Assembly (NCBI RefSeq): GCF_900250075.1
Contig: NZ_LT977070.1
Location: 1,619,634 to 1,683,633, forward strand
Direction of reading: 5' to 3'
DNA length: 64,000 nucleotides
From: Cupriavidus taiwanensis
Lineage (GTDB): Bacteria > Pseudomonadota > Gammaproteobacteria > Burkholderiales > Burkholderiaceae
The notes under the pieces were generated by a model. It saw only the letters and a list, made by a program, of their open reading frames with translations, was not told the DNA's origin and ran no database searches. Position 1 is the stretch's first letter, and every line of letters begins with the position of its first letter. Shown here piece by piece: positions 27,622 through 35,204 of the stretch. Position numbers and translations under genes: made by a program.

Positions 27622-29034
27622 TCAGAGCAGCTTGCCGGGGTTCATGATCCCGGCCGGATCGAACACCGACTTGATCTCCCGCATCAGCCGCAATTCCAGC
27701 GGATCCTTCACCGCCAGGAAGGCGTGGCGCTTGAGCTGGCCGATGCCATGCTCGGCGCTGATGCTGCCGCCGTAGCGCATCACCTCGTCCAGCACCGCAT
27801 CGGTCACGGCATCGCCCTGCGTGGCCGCCCAGTCCCTGGCGGCACCGGCCGGACGCGACAGGTTGTAGTGCAGGTTGCCGTCGCCGAAGTGTCCGAACAC
27901 GAAGGGCCGGATCGCGGCATCGAGCGCGCGCAGCCGGGCTTCCATCGACGCCATGAAGGCCGGGATCTGCTCGATCGGCAGCGACACATCGTGCTTGAGG
28001 TGCGGACCGTCGGCGCGCTGCGCTTCGGAGATCTCCTCGCGCAGCTTCCACAGCGCCTGCAGTTGCGCCAGCGACGCGGAGACGGCGGCATCGAGGCACA
28101 GCTCGCGCTCCAGCGCCTCGCCGATGACGCGTTCCAGCAGCGCGTTCAGCGCCGCCTCGTCGGTGGTATCGGCCAGTTCCACCAGCACGTAGGCCGGGTA
28201 GCGCTGCGCAAACGGCTCCTGCACGCCTTCGGCATGGACGAGCACCAGGTCCAGGCAAGCGCCGGTAAAGAACTCGAAGGCCTGCAGGCGTGCGCCGCAT
28301 TGCTCGAACAGCAGTTCATAGAGCGCCAGCGACTGCGCCGGCGAGGCCACTGCCGCCAGCACCACGCTGCGTGTATCGGTGCGCGGGAACAGGCGCAGCG
28401 CCGCCGCGGTGATCACGCCGAGCGTGCCTTCGGAGCCGATCAGCAGCTGCTTCAGGTCATAGCCGGTATTGTCCTTGCGCAGCGTGCGCAGCCCGTGGAA
28501 GACCTCACCGTTGGGCAGCACCGCTTCGACCCCCAGCACCAGTTCGCGCGTCATGCCATAGCGCACCACGTTGACGCCGCCGGCATTGGTCGCCAGGTTG
28601 CCGCCGATCTGGCACGAATCCTCGGCGGCCAGCGACAGCGGCAGCAAGCGGTTGGCGTCCTGCGCCGCGCGGCGCAGGTTGCCCAGGATGCAGCCAGCCT
28701 CGGCCACCATGGTATTGGCGATGGTGTCGAGCGAGCGCACCGCGTTCATGCGGTCCAGGCTCAGCACCACGTTCTGTGCGCGCGCGTCGGGCGTGGCGCC
28801 GCCGCACAGGCCGGTATTGCCGCCGCGCGGCACCACCGGCACCGCGGCCTGCTGGCACAGCGCCAGCGCGCGCGACACTTCGTCGACGCTACGGGGCCGC
28901 AGCACCGCCTGGGCCTGGCCGCGGTAGATGCCGCGCCAGTCGGACAGCCACGGCGCGATATCGTCGGGGTGGGTCAGCGCGGTGTCGGGGCCGAGGGCTT
29001 CGGTAAGCCGCTGGGCGAAGGATCCGTTTTGCAT
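27622..29034 (-). CDS. FAD-binding 2-hydroxyacid dehydrogenase (D-lactate/D-2-hydroxyglutarate type)
   Basis: A 470-residue flavoprotein of the PCMH/vanillyl-alcohol-oxidase fold. The N-terminal FAD domain has VVPRGGNTGLCGG and DSCQIGGNLATNAGGVNVVRYG. The C-terminal FAD-oxidase cap contains FGHFGDGNLHYN and the end motif EHGIGQLKR...IMNPGKLL. Such enzymes oxidise D-lactate, glycolate or D-2-hydroxyglutarate to the keto acid and pass electrons to a quinone or ETF. The GntR/FadR regulator directly upstream (gap 15 bp) fits a hydroxyacid-inducible operon. The exact substrate is undetermined. It lies near lutAB, which also handles lactate. Confidence 0.88.
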   Translation of the reverse strand: MQNGSFAQRLTEALGPDTALTHPDDIAPWLSDWRGIYRGQAQAVLRPRSVDEVSRALALCQQAAVPVVPRGGNTGLCGGATPDARAQNVVLSLDRMNAVRSLDTIANTMVAEAGCILGNLRRAAQDANRLLPLSLAAEDSCQIGGNLATNAGGVNVVRYGMTRELVLGVEAVLPNGEVFHGLRTLRKDNTGYDLKQLLIGSEGTLGVITAAALRLFPRTDTRSVVLAAVASPAQSLALYELLFEQCGARLQAFEFFTGACLDLVLVHAEGVQEPFAQRYPAYVLVELADTTDEAALNALLERVIGEALERELCLDAAVSASLAQLQALWKLREEISEAQRADGPHLKHDVSLPIEQIPAFMASMEARLRALDAAIRPFVFGHFGDGNLHYNLSRPAGAARDWAATQGDAVTDAVLDEVMRYGGSISAEHGIGQLKRHAFLAVKDPLELRLMREIKSVFDPAGIMNPGKLL

Positions 29035-29049
29035 GATGGTGGTGTGGTC

Positions 29050-29799
29050 TCAGGAAAGGGATGCGGGGCTGGCGGCGCGCGCCGCCGTCGCTGCGTCGTC
29101 GCGCGCGCGTAGCGCAAGCCCGAGGCGGCGCGCGGCGCTTTGCAGGTGCGCCACCGCCGCCGCGCGCGCCGCGCCGGCATCGCCGCGGCGAATGGCCGCG
29201 ACGATGGCCTCGTGTTCGGCATGCACGGTCTCGGCCAGGCCCGGCTGGCGCAGCGTATTGGCACGCGCGGTGGCGACGGCCTGGTGCAGCTGCAGGTTCA
29301 GGTATTGCAGCAGCTGGCGGTAGTACGGATTGTGGGTGGCGGCGGCGATGCCGATATGGAAGGCCGCGTCGAGATCGGCAGCGGGCTGCGGGTCGTAGAG
29401 CCGGTCCTGCAGGCGCTGCAGCAGTGCCGCCAGCGCGGCCACGTCGTCATCGGTGCGGCGCACCGCGGCCAGCGCCGCGGCGGCGCCTTCCAGGTCGATG
29501 CGCAGGTCGTACAGGTCGGCCAGTTCGCCGGCGTCGAGCTGGGGCTCGCGCGGCAGCTGGAAGCCGGAGGCGCCGGTGCGCGAGCGCACCGTGCAGCCAA
29601 CCCCCTGGCGCGATTCGACAAAGCCCTGCGAGCGCAGGTGCTCGGTGACTTCACGGATCACGGCGGCGCTGACGCCGTATTGCTCGGCCAGCTGCCGGCC
29701 GGTCGGCAGGCGGCTGCCGACCGGGTAGGCGCCGCTTTCGATATCGGCGCGCAGCTGGCGCGTGACCTGTTCGGTAAGGGTGACGGTGCGGGTTCGCAT
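29050..29799 (-). CDS. GntR-family regulator, FadR subfamily
   Basis: A 249-residue regulator. Winged HTH at about 1-75 (TRQLRADIESGAYPVGSRLPTGRQLAEQYGVS and SRQGVGCTV), then an all-helical FCD effector domain with the metal-binding histidines in DAAFHIGIAAATHN and HAEHEAIVAAI. FCD regulators bind carboxylic acids such as lactate or glycolate. Being immediately upstream and co-directional with the FAD hydroxyacid dehydrogenase, it is probably its repressor. A palindrome 39 bp before its start is a candidate operator. Confidence 0.88.
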   Translation of the reverse strand: MRTRTVTLTEQVTRQLRADIESGAYPVGSRLPTGRQLAEQYGVSAAVIREVTEHLRSQGFVESRQGVGCTVRSRTGASGFQLPREPQLDAGELADLYDLRIDLEGAAAALAAVRRTDDDVAALAALLQRLQDRLYDPQPAADLDAAFHIGIAAATHNPYYRQLLQYLNLQLHQAVATARANTLRQPGLAETVHAEHEAIVAAIRRGDAGAARAAAVAHLQSAARRLGLALRARDDAATAARAASPASLS

Positions 29800-29837
29800 G
29801 ACCGTCGATTATAAGGTTTGCTGGTTATCTGAAAACA

Positions 29838-29851
29838 AAGGGTAAACCCTT
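29838..29851. promoter_or_regulatory. Palindrome upstream of the GntR gene
   Basis: AAGGGT-AA-ACCCTT, a perfect 14-bp palindrome 39 bp upstream of the regulator start on the minus strand. FadR-type regulators bind short inverted repeats around their own promoter, so this is a candidate autoregulatory operator. Confidence 0.45.
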
Positions 29852-29940
29852 GTCTTGGACATCGCCAGCCTCCCCAAAGCAAAACGCGCGGACTGCCTTG
29901 CCGGCAGCCCGCGCGTTGGCGGTCAATGGCCCGGTAGGCC

Positions 29941-30726
29941 TCAGGCGGCGGCTTCGGTCACGTACCCCATGCCGCGCGAGATCTGCAGGGCGGTGTCCTT
30001 CAGGTTCTGCAGCCAGCTGTCCTGCAGCCGGTCTGCCGGCGCCGACAGCGACAAGCCGGCCACCAGCCGGCGCGAGTCGTCATAGATGCCGGCGGCGATG
30101 CAGCGCACGCCGAGTTCCAGTTCCTCGTTGTCACGGGCATAGCCGTTGGTGCGCACCCAGTTCAGTTCGCGTTCCAGCTTGGCCAGGTCGGTGATCGAGG
30201 TGCGGGTGTGGCCGGCCAGCCCGGTGCGGGTGGCGTAGTTGCGCACGCGCGCCGACTCGTCGGCCGCCAGGAACAGCTTGCCCACCGAGGTCAGGTGCAG
30301 CGGGGCGCGGCCGCCGATGGCGCGCACCACCTGCATGCCCGAGCGCTCGCTGTAGGCGCGCTCGATATAGACGATCTCGTCGCCCTGGCGCACCGACAGG
30401 TTGACGGTCTGGCCGGTGACGCGGTGCAGCGCGCGCATCGGTGCCAGTGCCGCGTCGCGCACCGACAGGCGCGCCTTGACCAGGTTGCCCAGTTCCAGCA
30501 GCCGCATGCCGAGCCGGTAGCTGCCGGGGTCGGAGCGGTCGACAAAGCGGCAGGCCACCATATCGTTGAGGATGCGGTGCGCGGTGGAAGGATGCAGGCC
30601 GGTGGCCAGCGACAGCTCTTTCAGGCTGACCGGGTCGGCATGCTGGGCGAGGGCGTCCAGCAGGGTCATCATGCGCTCGATGACCTGGATGGACGTCTTG
30701 CCGGGTGACTTGTCTGCGTCGGACAT
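29941..30726 (-). CDS. IclR-family transcriptional regulator
   Basis: A 261-residue IclR protein. N-terminal winged HTH (SIQVIERMMTLLDALAQ, then TGLHPSTAHRILNDM) and a C-terminal GAF-like effector domain (LHLTSVGKLFLA, ELELGVRCIAAGIYDDSRRLVAGLSLS). I start at the ATG at 30726 (MSDADK) rather than an upstream TTG. It is divergent from lutAB across 238 bp and is thus the likely local regulator, perhaps sensing lactate or pyruvate. This differs from the GntR-type LldR usually found beside lut or lld operons. Confidence 0.88.
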   Translation of the reverse strand: MSDADKSPGKTSIQVIERMMTLLDALAQHADPVSLKELSLATGLHPSTAHRILNDMVACRFVDRSDPGSYRLGMRLLELGNLVKARLSVRDAALAPMRALHRVTGQTVNLSVRQGDEIVYIERAYSERSGMQVVRAIGGRAPLHLTSVGKLFLAADESARVRNYATRTGLAGHTRTSITDLAKLERELNWVRTNGYARDNEELELGVRCIAAGIYDDSRRLVAGLSLSAPADRLQDSWLQNLKDTALQISRGMGYVTEAAA

Positions 30727-30964
30727 GGTTGGGAAAAGTAGCAATGTTGCCTTGCGGCATTTTTAAACGTCTGCCTGATTCTATCTCGCATCGTGAAAAT
30801 TTCAATAGGTGAAATGACATTACGGTAAGAAACCACCGGTGATGTCGCCGCGGGAAGTGCCGTGCATGGCACCGCATTCACGAGGCCGATGAACGCTTTA
30901 TGCGCCACCCGCGGCGCCAAGCGCGCATAATTACGGGGTTTCAGGGTCTGGGGAGAAGTCAACA
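30727..30964. promoter_or_regulatory. Divergent iclR-lutA region with candidate operator
   Basis: An AT-rich pocket at about 30765-30835 holds the palindrome TGAAA-A-TTTCA (30794-30804) and a further TGAAAT (30810-30815). IclR-family operators are short AT-rich inverted repeats of this general kind. No promoter boxes convincing enough to list were found. Confidence 0.4.
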
Positions 30965-31690
30965 ATGCGAGTCGGTCTGTTCCACACCTGCCTGGTGGAC
31001 CTGATGCGCCCGGAGATCGGTTTTTCGGTGCTCAAGCTGCTGGAAGCCGCCGGCTGCGAGGTCATGGTGCCCGAGGCGCAGACCTGTTGCGGCCAGCCGG
31101 CCTACAACTCGGGGGAGCGCGCGGTGTCGCGCGACCTGGCCGAGAAATTCCTGCGCGAGTTCGAGATGTTCGACTACATCGTGGTGCCGTCTGGCAGTTG
31201 CGGCGGCATGATCCGGCATCACTACGCCGACCTGCTGCGCGACGATCCGGAACTGAACGGCCGCTACGAGCGCCTGCGCGAACGCGTGTACGAGCTGACC
31301 GACTTCCTCGCCAACGTGGCCCGGATCGAGACCCTGCCGTCGACCTTCGCGGGCCAGGTAACCTACCACGATTCGTGTTCCGGCCTGCGCGAACTGGGCG
31401 TCAAGCAGCAGCCGCGCGCCTTGCTGTCGCGCCTGCCAGGCGTGCAACTGACCGAGATGAAGGACTGCGAGGCCTGCTGCGGTTTCGGCGGCACCTTCTC
31501 GGTCAAGTACGGCAATATCTCCACGGCCATCGTCGACGAGAAGTGCACCAACATCCAGGCCACCGGCGCCGATGCGGTGGTGCTGGGCGACCTGGGCTGC
31601 ATCCTCAATATCGAAGGCCGCCTGCGCCGCACCGGCGACAGCCGCACGCGCGTGCTGCATATCGCGCAGGTGCTGGCGGGCGACGCCTGA
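30965..31690 (+). CDS. lutA: L-lactate utilisation protein LutA (LldE), iron-sulfur subunit
   Basis: A 241-residue protein with two cysteine-rich CCG domains: TCCGQPAYNSG with PSGSCGGM, and HDSCSGLREL with DCEACCGFGG and LGDLGCILN. These bind the iron-sulfur cluster of the LutABC complex, which oxidises L-lactate to pyruvate independently of LldD. The start follows GGGGAG. lutB follows after 30 bp in the same direction. The length is the family norm. Confidence 0.92.
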   Translation: MRVGLFHTCLVDLMRPEIGFSVLKLLEAAGCEVMVPEAQTCCGQPAYNSGERAVSRDLAEKFLREFEMFDYIVVPSGSCGGMIRHHYADLLRDDPELNGRYERLRERVYELTDFLANVARIETLPSTFAGQVTYHDSCSGLRELGVKQQPRALLSRLPGVQLTEMKDCEACCGFGGTFSVKYGNISTAIVDEKCTNIQATGADAVVLGDLGCILNIEGRLRRTGDSRTRVLHIAQVLAGDA

Positions 31691-31720
31691 CCGCGACGAC
31701 ACCATCAGGAATTCGCCACG

Positions 31721-33133
31721 ATGCAAGTCCACAGCATGGAATTCAAGGCGCGCGCCGGGCAGAAGCTGGCCGACCAGCGCCTGCAGCAGAACCTGAAGAA
31801 GCTCTCGACCAAGTTTGTCACGGCGCGCGCCGAGGCGATCCGCGATATCGATTTCGATGCCACGCGCGAGGCCCTGAAAGAGCGCCGCAACCGCGCGCTG
31901 GAAAACCTCGACGTCTGGCTTGCCACGTTCGAAGAGAACGCGACCCGCCGCGGCGCCACCGTGCTGTTTGCCGAAACCACCGCCGACGCCGCGCGGCTGG
32001 TCGCCGAGATCGCGCGCGAGCATGGCGTGAAGAAGGTCATCAAGAGCAAGTCGATGGTGACCGAGGAAATGCGCCTGAACCAGGTGCTGGGCGAGATGGG
32101 CGTGCAGAGCATCGAGACCGATCTCGGCGAGTACATCCTGCAGATCAACGACTCGGAGCCGCCCTCGCACATCATTGCGCCGGTGGTACACAAGGACAAG
32201 GACGAGATCGCCGACCTGTTCGCCAAAGTCCACCACAAGCCGCGGCTGACCGAGATCCCGGAGATGACGCGCGAAGCGCGTGAAGTGCTGCGCCCGGAAT
32301 TCCTCAGCGCCGACATGGGCGTCACCGGCGGCAACTTCATCATCGCCGAGACCGGCTCGGTGGCGGTGGTCACCAACGAGGGCAACGAAGGCATGTGCAC
32401 GGTGATGCCGCGCGTGCACGTGGCCGTGACCGGCATCGAGAAGGTGCTGCCGACGCTGGAAGACCTGGCGACGGTGATGCGGCTGCTGCCGCGCTCGGCC
32501 ACCGGCCAGGCGATTTCCAACTACTTTTCGCTGCTGACCGGGCCGCGTGCCGAGGGCGAGCGCGACGGTCCCGAGCATATGTATTTCGTGCTGGTCGATG
32601 GCGGCCGCAGCGGACTGATCGGCGGCGATTTCCAGGAGATGCTGCGCTGCATCCGCTGCGGCGCCTGCATGAACCACTGCCCGGTGTACCAGAAGATCGG
32701 CGGCCATGCCTATGGCTGGGTCTATCCCGGCCCGATGGGCAGCGTGCTGACGCCCAGCTACGTCGGTCTGGCCAACACGGTGGACCTGCCGCAGGCGGCC
32801 ACCATGTGCGGCGAATGCAATCGCGTCTGCCCGGCATCGATCCCGTTGTCGGACCTGCTGCGCAAGCTGCGCGAAAAGCAGATGGAACGTGGCCTGCGGC
32901 CATGGCAGGAGCGCTTTGCGCTGAAGGCCTGGGGCTACGTGGCCAAGCGGCCCGAACTCTATGCGCTGACTGCCCGCATCGGTGCCTGGCTGCTGGGCCG
33001 CATGGGCGGCAGCAACGGACTGATTGCCAGCTTGCCGCTGGCGGGCAAGGGCTGGACCGAAACCCGCGACATGCCGGCGCCGTCGGGCCGCACATTCCGC
33101 GAACTCTACAAGGAAAGGAGGGCGCGTTCATGA
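31721..33133 (+). CDS. lutB: L-lactate utilisation protein LutB (LldF), iron-sulfur flavoprotein-like
   Basis: A 470-residue protein. The N-terminal two thirds form the LUD domain (about 70-290, with GGNFIIAETGSVAVVTNEG). Two 4Fe-4S clusters follow in CIRCGACMNHCPVY and MCGECNRVCPASIPL, and the C terminus is the Lut-type tail (RDMPAPSGRTFRELYKER). It works with LutA in lactate oxidation. Its stop codon overlaps the ATG of a small following gene (ATGA). The third partner, lutC, is not next to it. Confidence 0.92.
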   Translation: MQVHSMEFKARAGQKLADQRLQQNLKKLSTKFVTARAEAIRDIDFDATREALKERRNRALENLDVWLATFEENATRRGATVLFAETTADAARLVAEIAREHGVKKVIKSKSMVTEEMRLNQVLGEMGVQSIETDLGEYILQINDSEPPSHIIAPVVHKDKDEIADLFAKVHHKPRLTEIPEMTREAREVLRPEFLSADMGVTGGNFIIAETGSVAVVTNEGNEGMCTVMPRVHVAVTGIEKVLPTLEDLATVMRLLPRSATGQAISNYFSLLTGPRAEGERDGPEHMYFVLVDGGRSGLIGGDFQEMLRCIRCGACMNHCPVYQKIGGHAYGWVYPGPMGSVLTPSYVGLANTVDLPQAATMCGECNRVCPASIPLSDLLRKLREKQMERGLRPWQERFALKAWGYVAKRPELYALTARIGAWLLGRMGGSNGLIASLPLAGKGWTETRDMPAPSGRTFRELYKERRARS

Positions 33134-33399
33134 GCGCAGCCAACACGGAAACGCTGGCGCGCATGCGCGTCGCGCTGGACCAGCATGTCTCGGGGTCGAT
33201 GCCCGCGCAGGAACTCGTGCGCGCATGGCGCGATGCCGGCAGCGCGCTGGCGCTGCCGCCTGTCTACGGGCAGGCGATGGAAGAACTGCTGCGCAGGCTG
33301 GAGATGTCCGCGGTGTTTGCGCAGGACAGCTGCTCGTTCTCGAGCAGCGCGGTGACGGACCAGCTGGCGCGGTGGCTGGACAAGGCGGCGACGGCCTGA
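33130..33399 (+). CDS. Small conserved-looking protein coupled to lutB
   Basis: An 89-residue soluble protein that I do not recognise. It is mostly helical and mildly acidic, with a run AQDSCSFSSSAVTDQLARWLDKA near the C terminus and a single Cys. The ATGA overlap with lutB and AAGGAGG about 10 nt before its ATG argue that it is a real gene translated with lutAB. It occupies the position where lutC (a LUD-domain protein of about 220 residues) is found in many lut operons, but it is far too short and not LUD-like. Confidence 0.6.
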   Translation: MSAANTETLARMRVALDQHVSGSMPAQELVRAWRDAGSALALPPVYGQAMEELLRRLEMSAVFAQDSCSFSSSAVTDQLARWLDKAATA

Positions 33400-33453
33400 G
33401 GCCTTCACGCTTCGCCGCGGCCGCTTCTTCAATCGCCGCCGCGGCCTAACGCT

Positions 33454-33575
33454 TCACCCCGTCAGCGTCTCCACGAATTCCAGCGACAGCCGCGACAGCG
33501 GCTCCGTCTGCACATGGAAGATCTGCACCGAGGCATTGACCTTCGAGTCCGCGCAGCATCTCACGTAGCCGATCC
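33454..33575 (-). pseudogene. Orphan C-terminal coding fragment
   Basis: Minus-strand frame ending at 33454 reads as plausible protein for about 28 residues (SVQIFHVQTEPLSRLSLEF and then VETLTG, stop). No start is attached, and upstream it runs into the Fic remnant in a different frame. It looks like the tail of a gene whose body has been lost. The parent family is not recognised, and chance cannot be excluded. Confidence 0.25.
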
Positions 33576-34112
33576 CAATGGGGGGCTACGTAGTGGACGA
33601 TATGCTCGAACCGACGAGGTCCGTCGAACCAGCGGGCAGAAATCTCGATTCCCGGGCAGGTTGTCTCGCACGCGCCAACGTGCATTTCGAGTTGACGCCG
33701 TTGCGGCAAAGTAGGTCTGCGGGTCGATCGCGTCGACGTAGTTGCCTCCGGTCACGGCTTCAACGCCGGCGATCTGCCGACCGGTCAGCCACTCATACAG
33801 AAATCCAGCCCGTCTGGCATACTGCCCGGTGCGCTCGCTATTCAGCCATGCGGCCAACTCCGCCTGCGGGAGGACATCGAAGAGTCGCGCCAGGAATTCG
33901 AGATGGATGCCCTCTTGTCGGAGCGCGTAGGTCAGGTGTGCCTGCAGCGTGGGCGCTTGACGAGACCCAGCGGGTTAAGTTTCGAGCGTTCTGCCATCGG
34001 TGACCACGGAGCGCCGAGCGGCCCCAATCTCGCTCGTGATCTCGAAGTCCTGTACTGGGGTCACGCGGTAGTGCTCTGCGAGCCACTTATACCCCATCCA
34101 TTCAGTCGTCAC
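33561..34112 (-). pseudogene. Broken Fic-family gene, N-terminal part only
   Basis: A frame with GTG start at 34112 (GGAGCGAAAC just upstream) reads WMGYKWLAEHY...SEIGAARRSVVTDGRTLET. It then meets an in-frame TAA at 33975-33977 and carries on in the same frame as APTLQAHLTYALRQEGIHLE, then ARRAGFLYEWLTGR and RWRVRDNLPGNRDFCPLV. This is the N-terminal region of large Fic/DOC proteins. The stop replaces what is probably a Tyr codon (ET-Y-P). After about residue 170 similarity ends, and the catalytic HPFxxGNGR loop is absent. It is a nonsense-mutated and 3'-truncated remnant, unable to AMPylate, in an otherwise gene-free kilobase. Confidence 0.72.
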
Positions 34113-34125
34113 GTTTCGCTCCAGT

Positions 34126-34185
34126 CGTTTAATTTGGCCGGCAGACGTTTAAAAATCCCACGATTTTTTGATTATCGTTTAAACG
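34126..34185. repeat. Three phased CGTTTAA repeats upstream of the Fic remnant
   Basis: CGTTTAA occurs at 34126-34132, 34146-34152 and 34176-34182, start-to-start 20 and 30 bp, i.e. on one helix face. The third is part of the palindrome CGTTTAAACG. The patch is strikingly AT-rich against its surroundings and lies directly upstream of the Fic GTG start, so it probably was its promoter/operator. The rest of 34190-34360 shows nothing I can identify. Confidence 0.5.
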
Positions 34186-34363
34186 ACACTTCCTTGCTGC
34201 CTGTTCTGCGTACGTCGCGGCAAGATCGAGCGCGCCGTCGCGTACCGAGCAGTTCAGCGCATCGGCTATCGCCGGCATGCAAGCGGGAGCGGGAGCGCAC
34301 GGTCGGCACAGTTGGGCGTCATGGCGCGCCCCATTGCCGTCGCCCGCTGATCGGCGCTAAACA

Positions 34364-34393
34364 AAAACGGGGAGCCGAAGCTCCCCGCATTTT
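34364..34393 (-). terminator. Terminator of the TrpXYZ-type ABC operon
   Basis: An 8-bp stem, CGGGGAGC/GCTCCCCG (34368-34387), reads on the minus strand with a TTCG tetraloop followed by TTTTTGTTT. It begins 22 nt after the ATPase gene stop. The plus strand also has a T-run after it (34390-34395), so it may work both ways. Confidence 0.88.
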
Positions 34394-34408
34394 TTCTTGC
34401 CCGCGCTG

Positions 34409-35203
34409 TCACCCCAGCAACAACGCATCGTCATCCAGCTGCTCATGCCGCGTCTGCTCGAACATCTTCAGCAGGTCCGGCACGTCCAGGCCCTTGCGCT
34501 TGTCGCCCGAGACATCCAGCACCACTTGCCCCTGGTGCAGCATCACCGTGCGCTGGCCGTAGTCGAGCGCCTGGCGCATGCTGTGCGTCACCATCATCGT
34601 CGTCAGCTTGCTTTCCTCGACGATGCGCGCGGTCAGCTCCAGCACGAACGCGGCGGTCTTCGGGTCCAGCGCGGCGGTGTGCTCGTCCAGCAGCAGGATG
34701 CGCGACGGCTGCAGCGAGGCCATCAGCAGGCTGACCGCCTGGCGCTGGCCGCCGGAGAGCAGGCCGATGCGGTCGGTCAGGCGGTTTTCCAGGCCCAGGT
34801 TGAGCAGGCGCAGCTTCTCACGGAACAGCTCGCGCGAGGCGCGGTTCAGCGCCGGGCGGAAGCCGCGGCGGCTGCCACGAGCCATCGCCAGGGCCATGTT
34901 CTCCTCGATCGTCAGCGCTTCGCAGGTACCCGCCATGGGGTCCTGGAACACGCGTGCCACCAGGTGGGCGCGGTCCCACGCAGGCTTGCGCGTAACGTCG
35001 GTGTCATCGATGGTGATGCGGCCCGAGTCGACCATCTGGTCGCCGCTGATCGCATTCAGGAAGGTCGACTTGCCGGCGCCGTTGGAGCCGATCACGGCCA
35101 CGAACTGGCCGCTCGGGATTTCCAGGCTGAGGCCACGCAGTGCGCGGGTCTCGATCGGGGTGCCCGGGTTGAAGGTGAGCTTCAGGTCTTGTGCGCGCAG
35201 CAT
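34409..35203 (-). CDS. ABC transporter ATP-binding protein, TrpZ-like
   Basis: A 264-residue ATPase. Walker A is GSNGAGKST, the signature is LLSGGQRQAVSL, Walker B is RILLLDEHTAALDP and the switch His is in MMVTHSM. It belongs to the COG1101 group, which partners COG4120 permeases and COG2984 binding proteins (TrpXYZ type). The start at 35203 is set by GGAGGTG 6 nt upstream and lies 1 nt after the permease stop (TGAGATG), so translation is coupled. A 27-nt in-frame extension would overlap the permease. Substrate: see the binding protein. Confidence 0.9.
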   Translation of the reverse strand: MLRAQDLKLTFNPGTPIETRALRGLSLEIPSGQFVAVIGSNGAGKSTFLNAISGDQMVDSGRITIDDTDVTRKPAWDRAHLVARVFQDPMAGTCEALTIEENMALAMARGSRRGFRPALNRASRELFREKLRLLNLGLENRLTDRIGLLSGGQRQAVSLLMASLQPSRILLLDEHTAALDPKTAAFVLELTARIVEESKLTTMMVTHSMRQALDYGQRTVMLHQGQVVLDVSGDKRKGLDVPDLLKMFEQTRHEQLDDDALLLG

Positions 35204-35204
35204 C

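Noticed and set aside
34190..34360. Possible plus-strand coding remnant before the ABC terminator
   Set aside because: Short frames exist, but none has a start, a ribosome site or recognisable similarity.
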